DNA of 64,000 bases from Phlebiopsis flavidoalba. Lineage: Eukaryota; Basidiomycota; Agaricomycetes; Polyporales; Phanerochaetaceae. The DNA is taken from positions 243,872 through 307,871 of the forward strand of contig JAOCPU010000045.1 in the NCBI GenBank assembly GCA_035772785.1, in the 5' to 3' direction. This document shows positions 12,333 to 24,027 of this stretch, in pieces. The translations under genes and the position numbers were made by a program. Below the pieces are notes generated by a model. That model saw only the letters and a list, made by a program, of their open reading frames with translations, had not been told where the DNA came from and did no database searches. Position 1 is the first letter of the stretch. Each line of letters opens with the position of its first letter.

Positions 12333-13133
12333 GGTGGCTTGAGATAGCGAAGTCTTAATGAGAGTTCGTGAGGAGGGCGAACCCCGGGTGAGGGATGTTG
12401 TCAAGGGTTGTGACTGAATCTCTGTCAAGAGCACAAGCGCACGACGGCGGCTACTGCGCAAGAGGAGATGACGGCCCGGTTCACTGAGCAGATTCTATGG
12501 TTCAAAGCGTTTGGTGTGATTAGCGAGACACGGATTACTACAGATGGGTAACGATAGGGTGACTGTAGACACGCACCCTTTGAGGTAGCCTCACGCTAAC
12601 AACACTCCCTCCACCCAGCGCTAGCTTCAAGAGACCATGCAAGGGCACAAGCCATAGCAAGGCTCAGACAATTCTTCGCCTTGGAGTCTATAAAGCAGAC
12701 TCCGAGATTACATCCATACCTCTTCGAGGATACGTTGTAAGTGAAGAGCACGCCGAGTCGAAGACCGCGGCAGAGGTCGTCGTAGATTATTAATAGTGCA
12801 ACATAACAACGAGTTGAATAGAGAGGTGGCTGGGTGTAAGCTCCTCTTCTGACGTCGGCGAGAGAAAATAGATGAAGGTCACATCCGAGAACAAGAGGAA
12901 CATTCAGGACGCGCCGTTTGAGTCGCACCAGTCAGTCGCACAAGGAGTTGCGGCAAATGCCGAACTGAATGCGGCTTTCCCACACTTACAAGCTCGAATA
13001 ATAACAAACTTTGTACCACGGGACAGAGGATGTTAGAACTTGGAATAGTCTACAGTCATTCAGCGATACGCCTAGTATATAGGTAGCACTCTATCGAGAC
13101 AAGTTCAACTGTTTCAGGGGGTCCACCCCTACT

Positions 13134-14244
13134 TCAGCCACTACGACAACATGATGATAAATGAGTGTAATAACCTATGAACTTGATGTAACGGAGCGGG
13201 AAGCAGTGTCTACAGTAGATTTTCTGAATCAAGCTTCCGTCCAGAATACAATATTTAGTCAACAGTAACTGGTTAAAGCTGCAAATAAACCTCACCTCTT
13301 CCTGTGGCACTCGCCAGCATGCCTGCTTCGCCTCGAATCCTCTCCTCCCACACCGCTGCCTTTCAACTTGCGTCGATGGAGGCCAATCAACAGTTTGACG
13401 GTATGGCGACTCAGGGAATGTTACAACCTTCCCGTCATCCCGGCTCCTAAGATCTGACAAAACCCCTAGGCGCGTAACACGTAGGAGGTGCGCCATTCGT
13501 GCCGCTTCGGGATTCGGCACAATGAGGAGCGACTCGAGTCTAGGCAGGCGTTTTTTGCCTGTCTCTCATTCTCTTCCAGGGGACCCATCGTTGCGGTCTA
13601 TGACGCTTGTGAGGGTAGAGTAAAGTTCCCGTGAGAATCTGTAGGGGCCTAAAACGTCCGCGAGCCGGAGGTGCGTGAGCTTCGGGGCGTCGAGGAATGA
13701 AAAGCATGCCGAGTCACAACCGGACTAAGAGATTTAGACAAACGGAGTGCCGGCAAAGACTCGACCAGCTCCGCTTGAGTGAGGACTATTCGCTGCCACT
13801 CAGACAAGGGAAGCCATAAGACGTTGCCGTACATCGTGAGCTCCTCGAGACGGGGTAGGGGGTTGCGTAGCACGCTGTCATGACAAGAAAGGTCGTGGTG
13901 AAACAAAGAAGTCAAAGTGCGCAGCGTAGGACCGACGTGCTGAAGATGCTTTGTATGACGTCTTGAGGTATCTGCCCTTCGCCTTCAAGCTCCCCTTCGC
14001 CTGGGGGGACAAAAAGAAACAGGTGTTGTACGCGACACTGGCCCAATGGGCGCTTTGCTAGGATTTCGCAAAGAAAGGTTCTAATTTTGAGTGTACCTAG
14101 TAGCGCGACACTGTGGACTTGGAGCGGAAGGACCGTGTTCCGGAAGTACTTGCTGGTCTCCGAGAGCGCGCATCCAGTGCGCCCACCGTCTACACAGGCC
14201 AGCGCAAAGATGCACGTCCAAGTTTCAACGGGCAATTTAGCCAT
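13134..14244 (-). CDS. F-box-like protein, tandem copy B (frameshifted 3' half)
   Basis: Paralogue of copy A in the same orientation. The N-terminus is intact: ATG at 14244, then MAKLPVETWTCIFALACVDG, CALSETSKYFRNTVLPLQV and HSVALLGTLKIRTFLCEIL, the LPVETW start being typical of F-box-like proteins of mushrooms. The frame continues to about 13912, then coding signal passes to other frames (KLTHLRL-like near 13665-13690; VVTFPESPYRQTVDWPPS near 13375-13440). The two copies share the exact 17-mer GAGCCGGAGGTGCGTGA, near 11737 and 13661 on the plus strand. A GTGAGG 5' splice site lies at the position of GTAAGT in copy A. The 3' end is uncertain. Confidence 0.65.
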
Positions 14245-15451
14245 AGTGGCTTGAGGCAAGGAGACCCTATGAGACCTTGTGAGAGCTTGAGAGTGAAGCG
14301 AAATCTCAGCATATAACCGCACATGTTTGCAAAGTGTTGTCAAGTGTTCGAATATCGAAAAGTGTGATCACGAGAGATTGACAAGAACAAGGGAGCACAG
14401 AGGAAGGTGACGGTCCCAGTTCACCGGGTAAGAACTTTTACCAGAGAGCCTTTCCTACTGGTGGAATGCCTAGATAAAGGTTAGAGTGGTGAATGTCAGC
14501 GGGGAACGGCGTCGATGGAAACACGCACCTCTAAAGCAACCTCATCAAACACTGACACACAGAGAAGTAGCAGCCGTCTGTCGAGGCAGCTCGAGTGAAG
14601 CACGTCCTTTGAGGCCAAGAAACTACTAGATGAACGATAAGTACCAGACGCGTCCAGGTCACCCACACTACGGCAAATGCCGAGCTTTGCGTCGTATTCC
14701 CACACTCACAAACTCGGGTAAAAACCCACGCACGTTCTTGAAATCTTTCACGAAGTCATGTACAGCGAATGCTACTTCAGTCAGGGGTCAGTCGAGATCT
14801 TTGCCGGCTGGCATGGAGTTTTGCAATTGAACACGGGGAAACAAAGCGGAGTCTCAGTGTGTTGAGGCAGTCAACTGAAAGCAGATTCAAAGACGACTGG
14901 ATGCCTGGCGTGTCGTGAAGCGCAAAATAATGCCAGCAGTAATTGCGTAGAAAATACAAAAGCGGAGACGTCAAGGAGAACGTGCCCCAACGAACTGATA
15001 TGACGGGAATCGTACCATGAAAGAAGGGGGATATTCGTGGGAGATGGTGTCAGGCCTAGCCGCGGCGACAACCATCAACACTACGCCTGCCTAAATGGGG
15101 CGACGCCGCAGTAGCATTTCCTCATTGAGACGAGTCCCACGGTTCAGGCAGCCCCGTCTCTGCGCTGCCCGGCATGGGTGATGAGCTTGGAGACCTCCGG
15201 TTTCACGACATATGAGGTGGAGACTGTGCGCAGAAAATGTGTCGGTGGAAGGAATAAGAGACGAAGGAGGAGTGGAAGGGATTTGCGATGAGGAGCCGTG
15301 TGACGTTAGAGCGGGACCTTGCCCCAATACATTCGACTTTGAACGGGGCTGCCGAATCGTGAGACCAGAGGTGCTGCTCCTCATAAATGGGCCCTTCGCG
15401 CGGACCGAACGACCTATTCCTCCACCACCCACTCCCACCACAACCATCACC
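14245..15451. other. upstream flank of F-box copy B and of the mitochondrial gene
   Basis: The first ~480 bases are the duplicated upstream segment described above. The remainder (14.8-15.45 kb) precedes the plus-strand gene at 15452. It ends in a CACCACCC/CCACCA-rich leader just before the ATG, as is common for fungal 5' UTRs. No separate gene is recognised. Confidence 0.4.
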
Positions 15452-16089
15452 ATGTCCTCTGTTCTCCGCCAGTCCGTCTCAAGACATTCGCGCTCGCTGT
15501 CCCGCTCGCTCGCGGCAGCCACTCACACACGCGCATTCCACTCGCCCTTCGCCGTGCTCTCGTCCGCACCACTATCCCACACCCAGCCCCCGCCATCCGA
15601 GGGCACGTCGCCCCTATACGAGAAACAGTGGGACGCGACCACGCACCCGACGCTCTCTCCCTCGGGCCAGCGCACCTACGTCGTGTCGGAGCCCGACCCA
15701 AGGGCACACCGTACAACGTGCCCTACGGGCGCATACCCTACCTCCGCGCCATACAAGAACTTTGCCGCGACGGACGCGCCCACCACGACGCCGCGCTCGT
15801 CGACGAGCCCCGACCTCGCGCACCCCATAACCACGCGCGCCGCGCCGCAGAACCCCACGGGGTCCAATGACGCACAGGGCGTCCAGGAGAGCGCAGCCGT
15901 CCGCCATGCCGAGGCGCCCGGCCATATGAAGGGAGGGCAGTGGGGGCGGTCTTTGGGCTCATGGACAAGGCGACGACCAAGGCGGGCGAGGGCGAGCTCG
16001 CGTCGAGGAACCCGCAACCCGATGATCCTGCTGTCGCCGAGAAGAACTCGGCGTTGGGCGTCGACCACGCTTGGAAGCACAGGAAGTAG
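15452..16089 (+). CDS. conserved small putative mitochondrial protein (frameshifted)
   Basis: Unknown function; I recall similar proteins as conserved hypotheticals in basidiomycetes. The ATG at 15452 follows a CA-rich leader. The N-terminus is Arg/Ser-rich without acidic residues (VLRQSVSRHSRSLSRSLAAA, then RAFHS), a typical mitochondrial targeting sequence. Downstream are TYVVSEPDP, TSAPYKNFAATDAP, LAHPITTRAAPQNPTG, VQESAAVRHAEAPG and, in another frame, GLMDKATTKAGEGELASRNP ending with HAWKHRK at 16089. Two opposite indels (about 15700 and 15735) put a dozen residues out of frame, and a further one near 15945 shifts to the final frame. No intron is seen. No catalytic motif. Confidence 0.6.
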
Positions 16090-17153
16090 AGGGGAAGGAA
16101 AGGAGTTTTTTTATTGCATCATTTCTTAGGACCCGTTTTAACTCTGCAGTACCAAAGCGTTTTGTAATCCCAGTGGACCTCCAAGTCGCTGTGTTTTCTG
16201 TACATATCTTGTCCTTTCTCGCTCACGTTCTGTAACACCAAATCTGCTGCCTTCTGCAGACTGTACATCACCCCGCATACATAGACTTTCTGCAAAACTT
16301 TTGCAACAGAAATAATAACAATGAAGACCAATAACTGCGTCCTATCCCCGAGACTGCGTCGAGCATGGTCGCGACTTGGTCGCGACGCGTTAATTACCCC
16401 GTGAATGCGCGTCTATCGCCCTTCGTCCGTAACCGCCATCTGCTCTCTTTGGCCATGTCCTCTTCTAGTTTCTACCCTCATGTCTTGAAGATAGGTTCTT
16501 TGTCGGCGTTAGACTAGGACCCAAAGGTAGTGAAAAATGGTGAGTATGACGATGTGAGTTACTTGATCACATTCTTACATTGGCTTACTGCTATTGCTAG
16601 AGTTCTTTCACGAGCCTTGCGGGCCGGAGTGCATGCGCGAGCACCTAGATCTTCACGAGACCAGCCTACGTTGTTGGCCATGACATTGCTTTGATACGTC
16701 CCGAATCTTCGCTACTCGCTGAACTCCTCGGTTACCTTGCCCGTAAGCTCAACCATATGAGATCACAGGAAGCTTAAGCCCACGCCTTGATACTCATACG
16801 CCGCTATCGTTCAAAGAACGTCTGGCCCGCATGGTGAGTGCTTCCTCAGCCTTCGGCTCGTCAATTTCACTGATTCCAATGAGCAACATCCATCCCATTC
16901 GTCCTACTACCAACTACCAACACCCTACATCCAACACAAGTATTACAACAGAGTCCATGCGAAGCGTCCGTTTCGTTACATCGTTTGCTATTACAAAGCG
17001 TGAAAGCAAGTCCGTGAGGTGCAAGTGTCCGAATGCGAATTGTCCATGACCCGAATTATGACCGTTTAGCTTCGAATCGACACCTGGTCAGCTCCGCACC
17101 CCCCCGCAGAAATCCAATCCACTCACCAACACAAGAAGTCGTTTTGCGCAAAC
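16090..17153. other. intergenic, no gene recognised
   Basis: Lies between the 3' ends of two convergent genes (15452-16089 plus, 17154-17643 minus). Only short unrelated open frames; nothing else supported. Confidence 0.45.
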
Positions 17154-17643
17154 TTAGAGACCGCACGCGGACGCGGCGACCTGTGTGGCCTGGGCGTTGA
17201 TGCGGCCGAGGAAGGTGCCCTGGTTGTTCGTGAGGGCGTTGAGGCCCGAGAGCGCGATGTTGAAGCCCGCGTCGGTGTGGTCGATCGCGAGGACGTTGAT
17301 CGACTTGCCGTTGTACGTGAGCTGCCCAGCACGAGCCGCACTCGGCCGAGTTCCAGCCGGGGATGGCTGCCGCGCCGCCGATGAACTTGGTCGGGAGCGA
17401 GCCAAAGGTCGTGAAGCCTGCGGCGGGAGGTCAGTGTGTGTCAGTCTGTGGCTGAGAGGGGGGGGCGTACCCTTGCTGAGCATGCCGTTGGGGCCCGTCA
17501 GAGCAGGCGACGGTGTGGAGGTCGCCGTTCGCGTTGTCGTAAGTGGTGTCGTAAGATACCGTGACGGTAGTAGAGGCAGAAGGAGCCGCGAGGGCAGCGG
17601 AAGCAGCGAAGACGAGGGTGGCGACGGCGGTGAAGAACTTCAT
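17154..17643 (-). CDS. cerato-platanin family secreted protein (frameshifted)
   Basis: Small secreted non-catalytic protein with a double-psi beta-barrel fold, related to expansins. Family members bind chitin oligomers and some elicit plant defences. The start at 17643 gives a signal peptide (MKFFTAVATLVFAASAALAA). The mature part opens with the family pattern V-x-V-S-Y-D-x-x-Y-D, then the ACSDG, AGWNS-like PGWNSAECGSCW and INVLAIDHTDAGFNIALSGL blocks, and ends SACGL before TAA at 17154. Four cysteines are visible (one in ACSDG, two in CGSC, one in ACGL), the number usual for the family. A 53-base intron lies at 17418-17470. Two single extra bases (G run at 17490-17493, C run at 17325-17327) break the frame. 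Length is about 145 residues, normal for the family. Confidence 0.88.
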
Positions 17644-17742
17644 GGCTGCGATGAGAATGCGAAGGGTAGAAGAGCTTGTGAGCTGCTGGGGAGATCTCGA
17701 GTGGTATCCGAGGATGCCTTTCCTCCTCGCATCCCCGACCTG

Positions 17743-17749
17743 TTTTATA
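17743..17749 (-). promoter_or_regulatory. TATA box of the cerato-platanin gene
   Basis: TATAAAA on the minus strand about 100 bases upstream of the start codon at 17643, at a normal distance for a highly expressed fungal secreted-protein gene. Confidence 0.5.
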
Positions 17750-18671
17750 CTCGTGCGCACGTCGAGCAGATGCGCCAGAAGGTTCCGCACGCATCATGCG
17801 TACGCACCGGATGCGCGTAAGAATATCCCAAAAGCGTTGGCTGTCCATAGGGCGCCGAAGCCCCAGCCACGGGCAGCGATGTCCTTGTCGCCCACACTCG
17901 CCGTCCGCATGACCGGCGCACGAAGCCTGGCTTCGCTCGTCCATCAAGCCCTGTTCATTCCCATTCAGTCCCGTCAGTCTCGTGCATCTCGACGTCGTGG
18001 AGCCCTCCACCCGAGCATGACCAGAGCTTTACCCAGAGCAAGCCTGTTCGCCCTACGCGGCCGCAAATGCGAGCTCTCGCGGTCGCCGCACATTCGGCCG
18101 TCGTTCCCCGCCCACACCAAGCCTCCGAGGCGAACGTACCGAAGCTGTATAGCATGGTTATTTTCTTCCCGCCACCGGACCTATTCTGTCCGGCACCGGA
18201 ACGCGGCGAAACGCCTCCGAGGTCCTCAAACGCCTGAGCTAGCTGGAGTAAGCAGTACTCGTTATTCACAGCAAGCCAGTAAGCGTAAAGCAAAGCGCAA
18301 GCCAAGTCAGAAAGCAAGGCGAGTACACGCCGAAATGAGCGAAAGAAATGGAAATTCGTCAACACATCATACATGTGCTGGGGATAATGTGACCTCGTCG
18401 AGTAAGTAAACCCGACGTACTAGACCTTGCTACCGAAAGAGAACGGAAATGAACGAGTGTGTAAATTGGTTTGTTACTGTTTGCAAATCAAATGTAAGAC
18501 GAAATCAAAAGGTATGTACCCTATGCGTAGATCCATTAGGAAAGATAGGTTTGGTTTAGATGCGAAACACTCTAAGATATGTGACGCGAAGCCGAAGAAC
18601 GAAAAGACGAACGAGCGAACATGGAAGGACCTCCAACCTTGCAAACCAAAAGAGAAATTGCCTATACACAT
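17750..18671. other. intergenic, no gene recognised
   Basis: Upstream region of the cerato-platanin gene and 3' flank of the repeat-protein gene. The frames seen (for example minus 18374-17955) have no recognisable motif. Confidence 0.35.
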
Positions 18672-21600
18672 TTACATGATGATGCACATCCGGTGCTTCT
18701 TCTTCTGGTGGTGATGCCCTTCGTCGGCCGGCGCGGCGGGCGTGTTCGCAGGTGCAGGCGTCGCGGGGGCCGCCGAGGCGCTCTTCGAGAACTCGCCCTT
18801 GGCGTGGTCGAGCGACGCACGGTTGTCCTCCGCGGGCGACTTGGTGCCGGATACCCACCCGCCGGGGAGCATGCGCGACTGCGAGGACGTCGTGGACTCG
18901 TGGCGCGTGCGCGTCGTCGACGGCGCGGTCGGCGACACGCTGTCCAGGTCCGCGGGCGACACGACGTTTGCCTGCTCGTTCTCGCTCACGGGCGCGAGAC
19001 GGGCCAGCTCTGGGCCTGTGCATATTGTTTTGGTTGATCGTAGAGACAAAGTTCTGATAAGAAACCCACTGTGTGGTTACTTTAGGTCCCGAGCTCTGTC
19101 ACCTCTGTCGTCGGGAACGCCTTGGGTGCCACCTCGGAGTCCTCGCTGGGCGAAGCGGGTCCCTGGGTGTCACAGAGTAAGATGGAGTCCAGGGCCGTTC
19201 AGGCTGTTCTACCTTTGCATCGGCATTCTAAGGTCATTATGAGCGGTGAGGCAGATTACTTGAAAGTTCCTCAACATACCTCTGCGGTAGGCTCCGGCTG
19301 CGCAGGCTCCTCAGACACAACAACTGCAGGGGCAGCAACAGCCGGAACCTCGTCCTCCAACTCCTTGGGCTTGACTGCTGGCGTGCCGAGGGGCTCGCAC
19401 CTTGTTGGCTAACCGAGTACGAAGGAGTCCATGGACGCTCGGGAACTGGGCTGGCCTGGATTCAAAAGCATTATGCGTAAGTCATTTGGACACACGCAGA
19501 CCAAACGCAAGTCATGAGCACAGTTCACTTACAATGGGTGGCAGCCTCCACCTTCGGCTCTTCGACAGCATCGACAGAGATGACAGGCGCCGCCACTGGC
19601 GCCTCTTCGACGGGCGACGAGACAGCGGGCCACCGAGACCTCCTCAGCACCCCCCCCCCCCCCCCTGCGCGAGCTCCTTGGACGTGAGCATCGGGCTCGA
19701 GCCCTGACGAGAGACCGAGTACGACGGGGTCCAGGGCCGTTCGGGCGCAGCCTGCTCGGTAGGAAGCTCAGCAGCGGCCACCTTGGGCGACGGGACGGGG
19801 CTGGTGCCCTGGCGAGAGACAGAGTACGAGGGCGTCCAGGGCCGCTCAGGAGCCTCGACAGCGGCAGGAGCTTCTGTTGTCTCAGCAGCTTCTGGCTCGG
19901 ACGTGATGATGACAGGTGCGGCGGCCTCGACAGTCGGCTCAGGCTCTTCCGCTTTAGGCTCCTCCTTCGCGACCAAAGAGCTCCTGGAGCCCTGGCGAGA
20001 GACAGAGTAGGATGGCGTCCAGGGACGCGCGGGTGCTTCGACGACGACAGCGGGAGTCTCGTCCTTCGCCTCTGTGGCGGGTTCAGGCTCAGACGTAATG
20101 ATGACAGGCGCGGGAGTCTCGGCGGCCTGTTCAGGCTCCTCAGCTTTGGGCTCTTCGTTCACGGCCAGAGAGCTCCTGGAACCTTGGCGAGAAACAGAGT
20201 ACGACGGCGTCCACGAAGGCTTTTCAGCCTCTGCACCGGCTGCGGTTTGTTACAGTGCTCTCGGGCTCGCTGGTGATGACAACGGGGGCGGGAACCTCCT
20301 CAGGGACCTGCTCGGCTTCCTCTGCCTTGGGCTCCTCCTTTGGCTAGAAGGTCGCTCTTAGAGCCCTGGCGGGAAACAGAGTACGAGGGTGTCCATCAGG
20401 GGCGTTCTGGGGGTGCGACTGTCTCCTTCGCCTCAGTAGCGAGCTCTTCCTCAACATCGGGAGTGACAATGACAGTCGCCGGCGCCTGTACACCCTCCGC
20501 AGCTGCGGCTTCGGGCTCAGCCTGCTTGGGCTCTTCTTTGTCGATCAAAGAGCTCCTCGAGCCTTGGCGAGAGACAGAGTAGGAAGGAACCCAAGTCTTC
20601 TCGGGGAGCAGCTTCGACTGCGGCATCAGCGGGGGCGGCTTCAGGCTCTTCGGTAACAGCGACGGGATCGACAATGGGCTCCTCGTCAGGCGTGACAATC
20701 TTGGGAGCCTCGGATGTCTCTTCGGGAGCAGCCTCACAACCGTCTCCTCTACAGCGAGCTCGGGCTCAGCGGCGACAGCGATCTCAGGAGCCGAGGCTTC
20801 ATCCTTCGGCACGAACTCCTCCAAACAGGCGGAACAACAGTGTCCTCAGCAGCGACGGTCGCCTGTTCAGGTGTGTCTCAGCTTGAGGCCTCCGTGACTA
20901 CCTCGTGAACCTGGATATCCTCTGGCGCAGACTCCCTCGACAGATGGAGCAGCGGTAATCTCTGTGTCCTGCAAGTCCTGGATGGGTTCAACAGGCTCGG
21001 TAGGTTTTCGACAGCCTTGTGCATAGGGCTGTTGCCTTGCGAGCTGACGGAGTATGACACTGGCCACGTTTGAGCGGCGGCTTCACCGGCAGCGACCCCT
21101 TCCACCGCAACCTGGATGGCGCGTCAGTAACATGGCATTTGAAGAAAGTATTAATGTGCTACCTCGGGGATCGTAGGCTCGACAGACTCTTCGGCAGCGG
21201 GTACCTCCTCCGCCTCCTCAACCTCAGGCTCCGCGACCTCTTCAGTAACACCGGGGCCTTGGCTGGTTACGCAGCTGTACGACGGCGTCCAGGGCGACTT
21301 GGGGCGCTCAATCTCTCCAGCCGGGACAGCCTCGGTCTCAGCCTCAGCATCACCGTCCTCAGGAATAGTAACGGCAATCTCAGGCGCGACGACCTGCGTT
21401 TTTCTTCGGCAGGCGACCTCCTCGACCTCCGCCTCGTTAGACGCTGGCAAGGCTCCTCAACAGGAGCGTCAATGTCGACAGCCGGCTCGGTGGCTTCCTT
21501 ATCCGCGATAGCATGCCTGCAGGCACGGAAAATGTTCAGTAACCACGGGCACGTGGGAAACGCGCGGGATGCACGTACCTCAGGTTCCTTTGTCTCCTCT

Positions 21601-24027
21601 TCAGTCTCCTTCCGCGACGACGACGTTCGTCTCGGGGACAAGGGCCCTCGTCAGCAACGACTTCGGGCTCGGGAGCAGCGTCGACGGTCGGCTCGTCGAC
21701 TGCGGCGGCAACTTCGGCGGCGACGGCGCTGGTCTCTGGAACGGCAGCCTCATCGACAATGGCCTTCTCCTCGACAGGCTCCTCTGCTACAACCTCGCTC
21801 TCAACGGTCCTGTTTCTCGACGGGAGTAACTTCGGGCTCGACAACGTTCGAAGGTGGCCAGCGGCTCGCAAAGACTTGTTTCGCAGCATGTCTCGCTTGT
21901 GCTCGAAAGCATGATCAAGGCCGGTGTTGTTGGCTTGGTTGGCTTCACCGCAACCGCACTTGATCTTCGAAGTCAATGTGTCGGCTCCTCAGACACGACG
22001 GGCTCCTCCGCCTTGGCTGCCTCCTCCTCATTGGCGGGGGACTCTTCGGCCGCGACGGGGCTCCTCCCTCCTTCACAAGCTCTGCTGCCGCGACGGGCTC
22101 GTTATCCTCCAATAGGCTCTTCTACCGCGACAGACTCCTCCTTGGGGGTTTCTTGAGCTGCAACCGGCTCGTCTTCCTTAATGGGCTCTCTTCAGTCGCT
22201 ACAAATCTCCTCCTCCTCGACGGGTTCTGCTGCAGCAGCAGGCTCTTCGACGTTGACGTGTTTTGCCCTCCTCTTGGACAGGCTCCTCTTCCTTCGCAGG
22301 CTCGGCGACTTCCCCGCTGTGGGTTCGGCATCAACTTCGGGTTACAACGGCTTCCTCTGGATCGCACAGCACTCGGGGCTCTGGACAGCGCTTCTTCTGT
22401 GGCAATCTCTATGACTCTGGACCGCTTCCTCTGCGGCAACTTCTGGCTCCGGAGCAGTCTCCTCTGCGGCAAGCAGTTCTGGGCTCCTCTACCTTCACCT
22501 CTTCTGGGTCTAGTCTCGACCGGGGCCTCAGCAGTCTCAACGTGGTCTCTGAGCTCTCTACGTTGGTTTCAGCGACCAGATTCCCTCAGCAGGGACCGAG
22601 GCAAGTGTCTCGGCGATAGGCTCGTGATGGATGCGACAGGAGCTTCCTCTGCAGTGCTTCTCTTCGACTAACGGTAGGACATCAGTCTCACTGGGCAAAC
22701 ACCCATCAGAGACGGTGCGACACCCTCCAACAAGTCCTCCTCTTCGGGCTCGGGCGCAGCGACAGCAGTTTCTTGTATCTCTTCGGCCTTCTCAGCATGC
22801 GGGCTCTGTGGCGCGGTTCGACGACCTCGAGTAGACTCGCTGCTGGACAGCAGCCTCGGGCTGGGATACAGGAACCTCGGGTTCAACCTACTTGGTTCGA
22901 AACGATATCCCCAGCTGCTGGCGGCGAGGGTTTCGAGGGATTGTAGTCTGCTGCGACAAGGGTACGGCGGGTTCCTCTGCTTTCTCCTTACGTTGGCGGG
23001 GTCGGCTTCCTCCGCAGCCCGGCCTCAGCCGTGCTCTAGCTTCGACTGCTAGCCTAAACGACCTCTGGTACATCGGAGGCGGTGAGAAGTTGGCTCTTCC
23101 GGTTCGGCTTTCTCATGCAGTCTCAGGTTCAGCTTCCTCCGGAGCGTCGGCGATGACGGATTCAGAGATGTGAGTGGGCTCTTCAGGCATGCCTGCGTCG
23201 CCTCGATCTCGGACGGAGAGTCGAGACTTCTCGACAGTCGGCTGAGTCAGACTCTTCAGCCACGGCAGAGAGGTAGCCTCTACGACGTCCTCACTAGCCG
23301 CAACTTCACGGGAGCAGGTACCGTAAGCCACAGTTTCTTCGTGACCTGTCTCTTCAACTTCTCTACATGAGGTTCTTCTGTGATTTTTACTGGTGGTTAT
23401 CGGCTGGTGCAGCATTGCCATTCTCCTCAACGATGGGAGCTTCTTCCGTGTCCTTATTAGCCTCGTCGACGTGGTCGGTGTGCGGGGTTATCTTCAACTG
23501 CGGTGCTTTGCATTTCACTGGGTATCGGCTCTTCGGGCTCAGACACGTCGGTAATGGCGACCTAGTACACGATAAGCAACTTACAGTGAGAAATGTATAG
23601 ACATGCCATACCTTGGTAATTGAGGGGTTCAGTGAGATCTGCTGGCGTATCTTGCGAGGTCTCTTGTGAGACTGCGAGGTCTTCGGCGTTCGGCACGGTG
23701 ATATCCTCTTTGGTGGACACGGGTTCTGCCTCCTCCTGTGCAACGATTGGCGCGTCTGAGGCTGGTTCGGGGTGCTCGTGGGCCTCTGCTGCCTGCTCGG
23801 GTTCCGCGTCAGTCTTCTAAAAACAATTATAGGGCAGGTGAGCACAATGGTTCAAGAAAACGTTTTGTGTCGGCGTACAATGGGCTCCTCTACGGTTTTC
23901 GCAGCTACGACGGGCTCCTCGACGTCATGCTCGTCTCTTTTGGCTCCGCTTCTGTAATAGGCTGCCGCCGGACAAGCTCTCAGGCTCTTTGCTGGCGGGC
24001 ACTTCGTCGAAAGTTGAGTGAATTCAT
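18672..24027 (-). CDS. large acidic repeat protein with C-terminal CaaX prenylation motif (frameshifted)
   Basis: Unrecognised protein, mostly predicted disorder. It probably starts near the ATG at 24027. The first clear exon (about 23615-23818) reads KTDAEPEQAAEAHEHPEP, followed by GT-AG introns. The middle is Glu/Ala/Pro/Val-rich (VIITSEPE, KEEPKAEEPE). From about 21300 down to 19150 a motif of the form PWTPSYSVSRQGS occurs at least ten times. The last exon (19049-18672) contains RHESTTSSQSRMLPGGWVSG and ends HHHQKKKHRMCIIM then stop. CIIM fits the CaaX rule with Met at X, which favours farnesylation, and KKKHR before it is a polybasic patch like those that help membrane anchoring. Inference: a lipid-anchored scaffold or adaptor at a membrane. 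The frame changes every few hundred bases, so the exact protein cannot be read. Confidence 0.6.
19150..21300 (-). repeat. WTPSYSVSRQG-type protein repeats (at least ten copies)
   Basis: Copies on the minus strand centre near 19175, 19420, 19725, 19820, 20008, 20200, 20380, 20580, 21050 and 21275. The core W-T-P-S-Y-S-V is nearly invariant, followed by SRQGS; divergent copies read WPVSYSVSSQG and WTPSYSCVTSQG. Spacing is about 95-470 bases, often near 190. Spacers are acidic and several contain VIITSEPE plus KEEPKAEEPE. Copies are alike at the DNA level, so recent unit duplication within the gene is likely. Confidence 0.8.
19650..19665. repeat. C16 homopolymer inside the repeat-protein coding region
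   Basis: Sixteen C on the plus strand (poly-G on the coding strand). It falls right after a repeat ending MLTSKELAQ and terminates that frame within a few codons, so the run length here is either unstable or miscalled. Confidence 0.75.

Larger units (their letters stand above)
11126..14720. repeat. tandem duplication of a ~1.9-kb F-box gene unit
   Basis: The two F-box starts are 1912 bases apart and the similarity extends beyond the genes. Upstream sequence is recognisably related (GGAGATGACGGCCC near 12465 against GGAAGGTGACGGTCCC near 14405; GGCAAATGCCGA near 12953 and 14672). The spacing differs by about 190 bases upstream, so one copy has gained or lost sequence. Divergence is high, so the duplication is old. 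Confidence 0.6.

Noticed and set aside
20396..22670. Plus-strand Ser/Leu/Arg-rich open frames
   Set aside because: They are antisense shadows of the Glu/Ala/Pro-rich minus-strand repeat protein.
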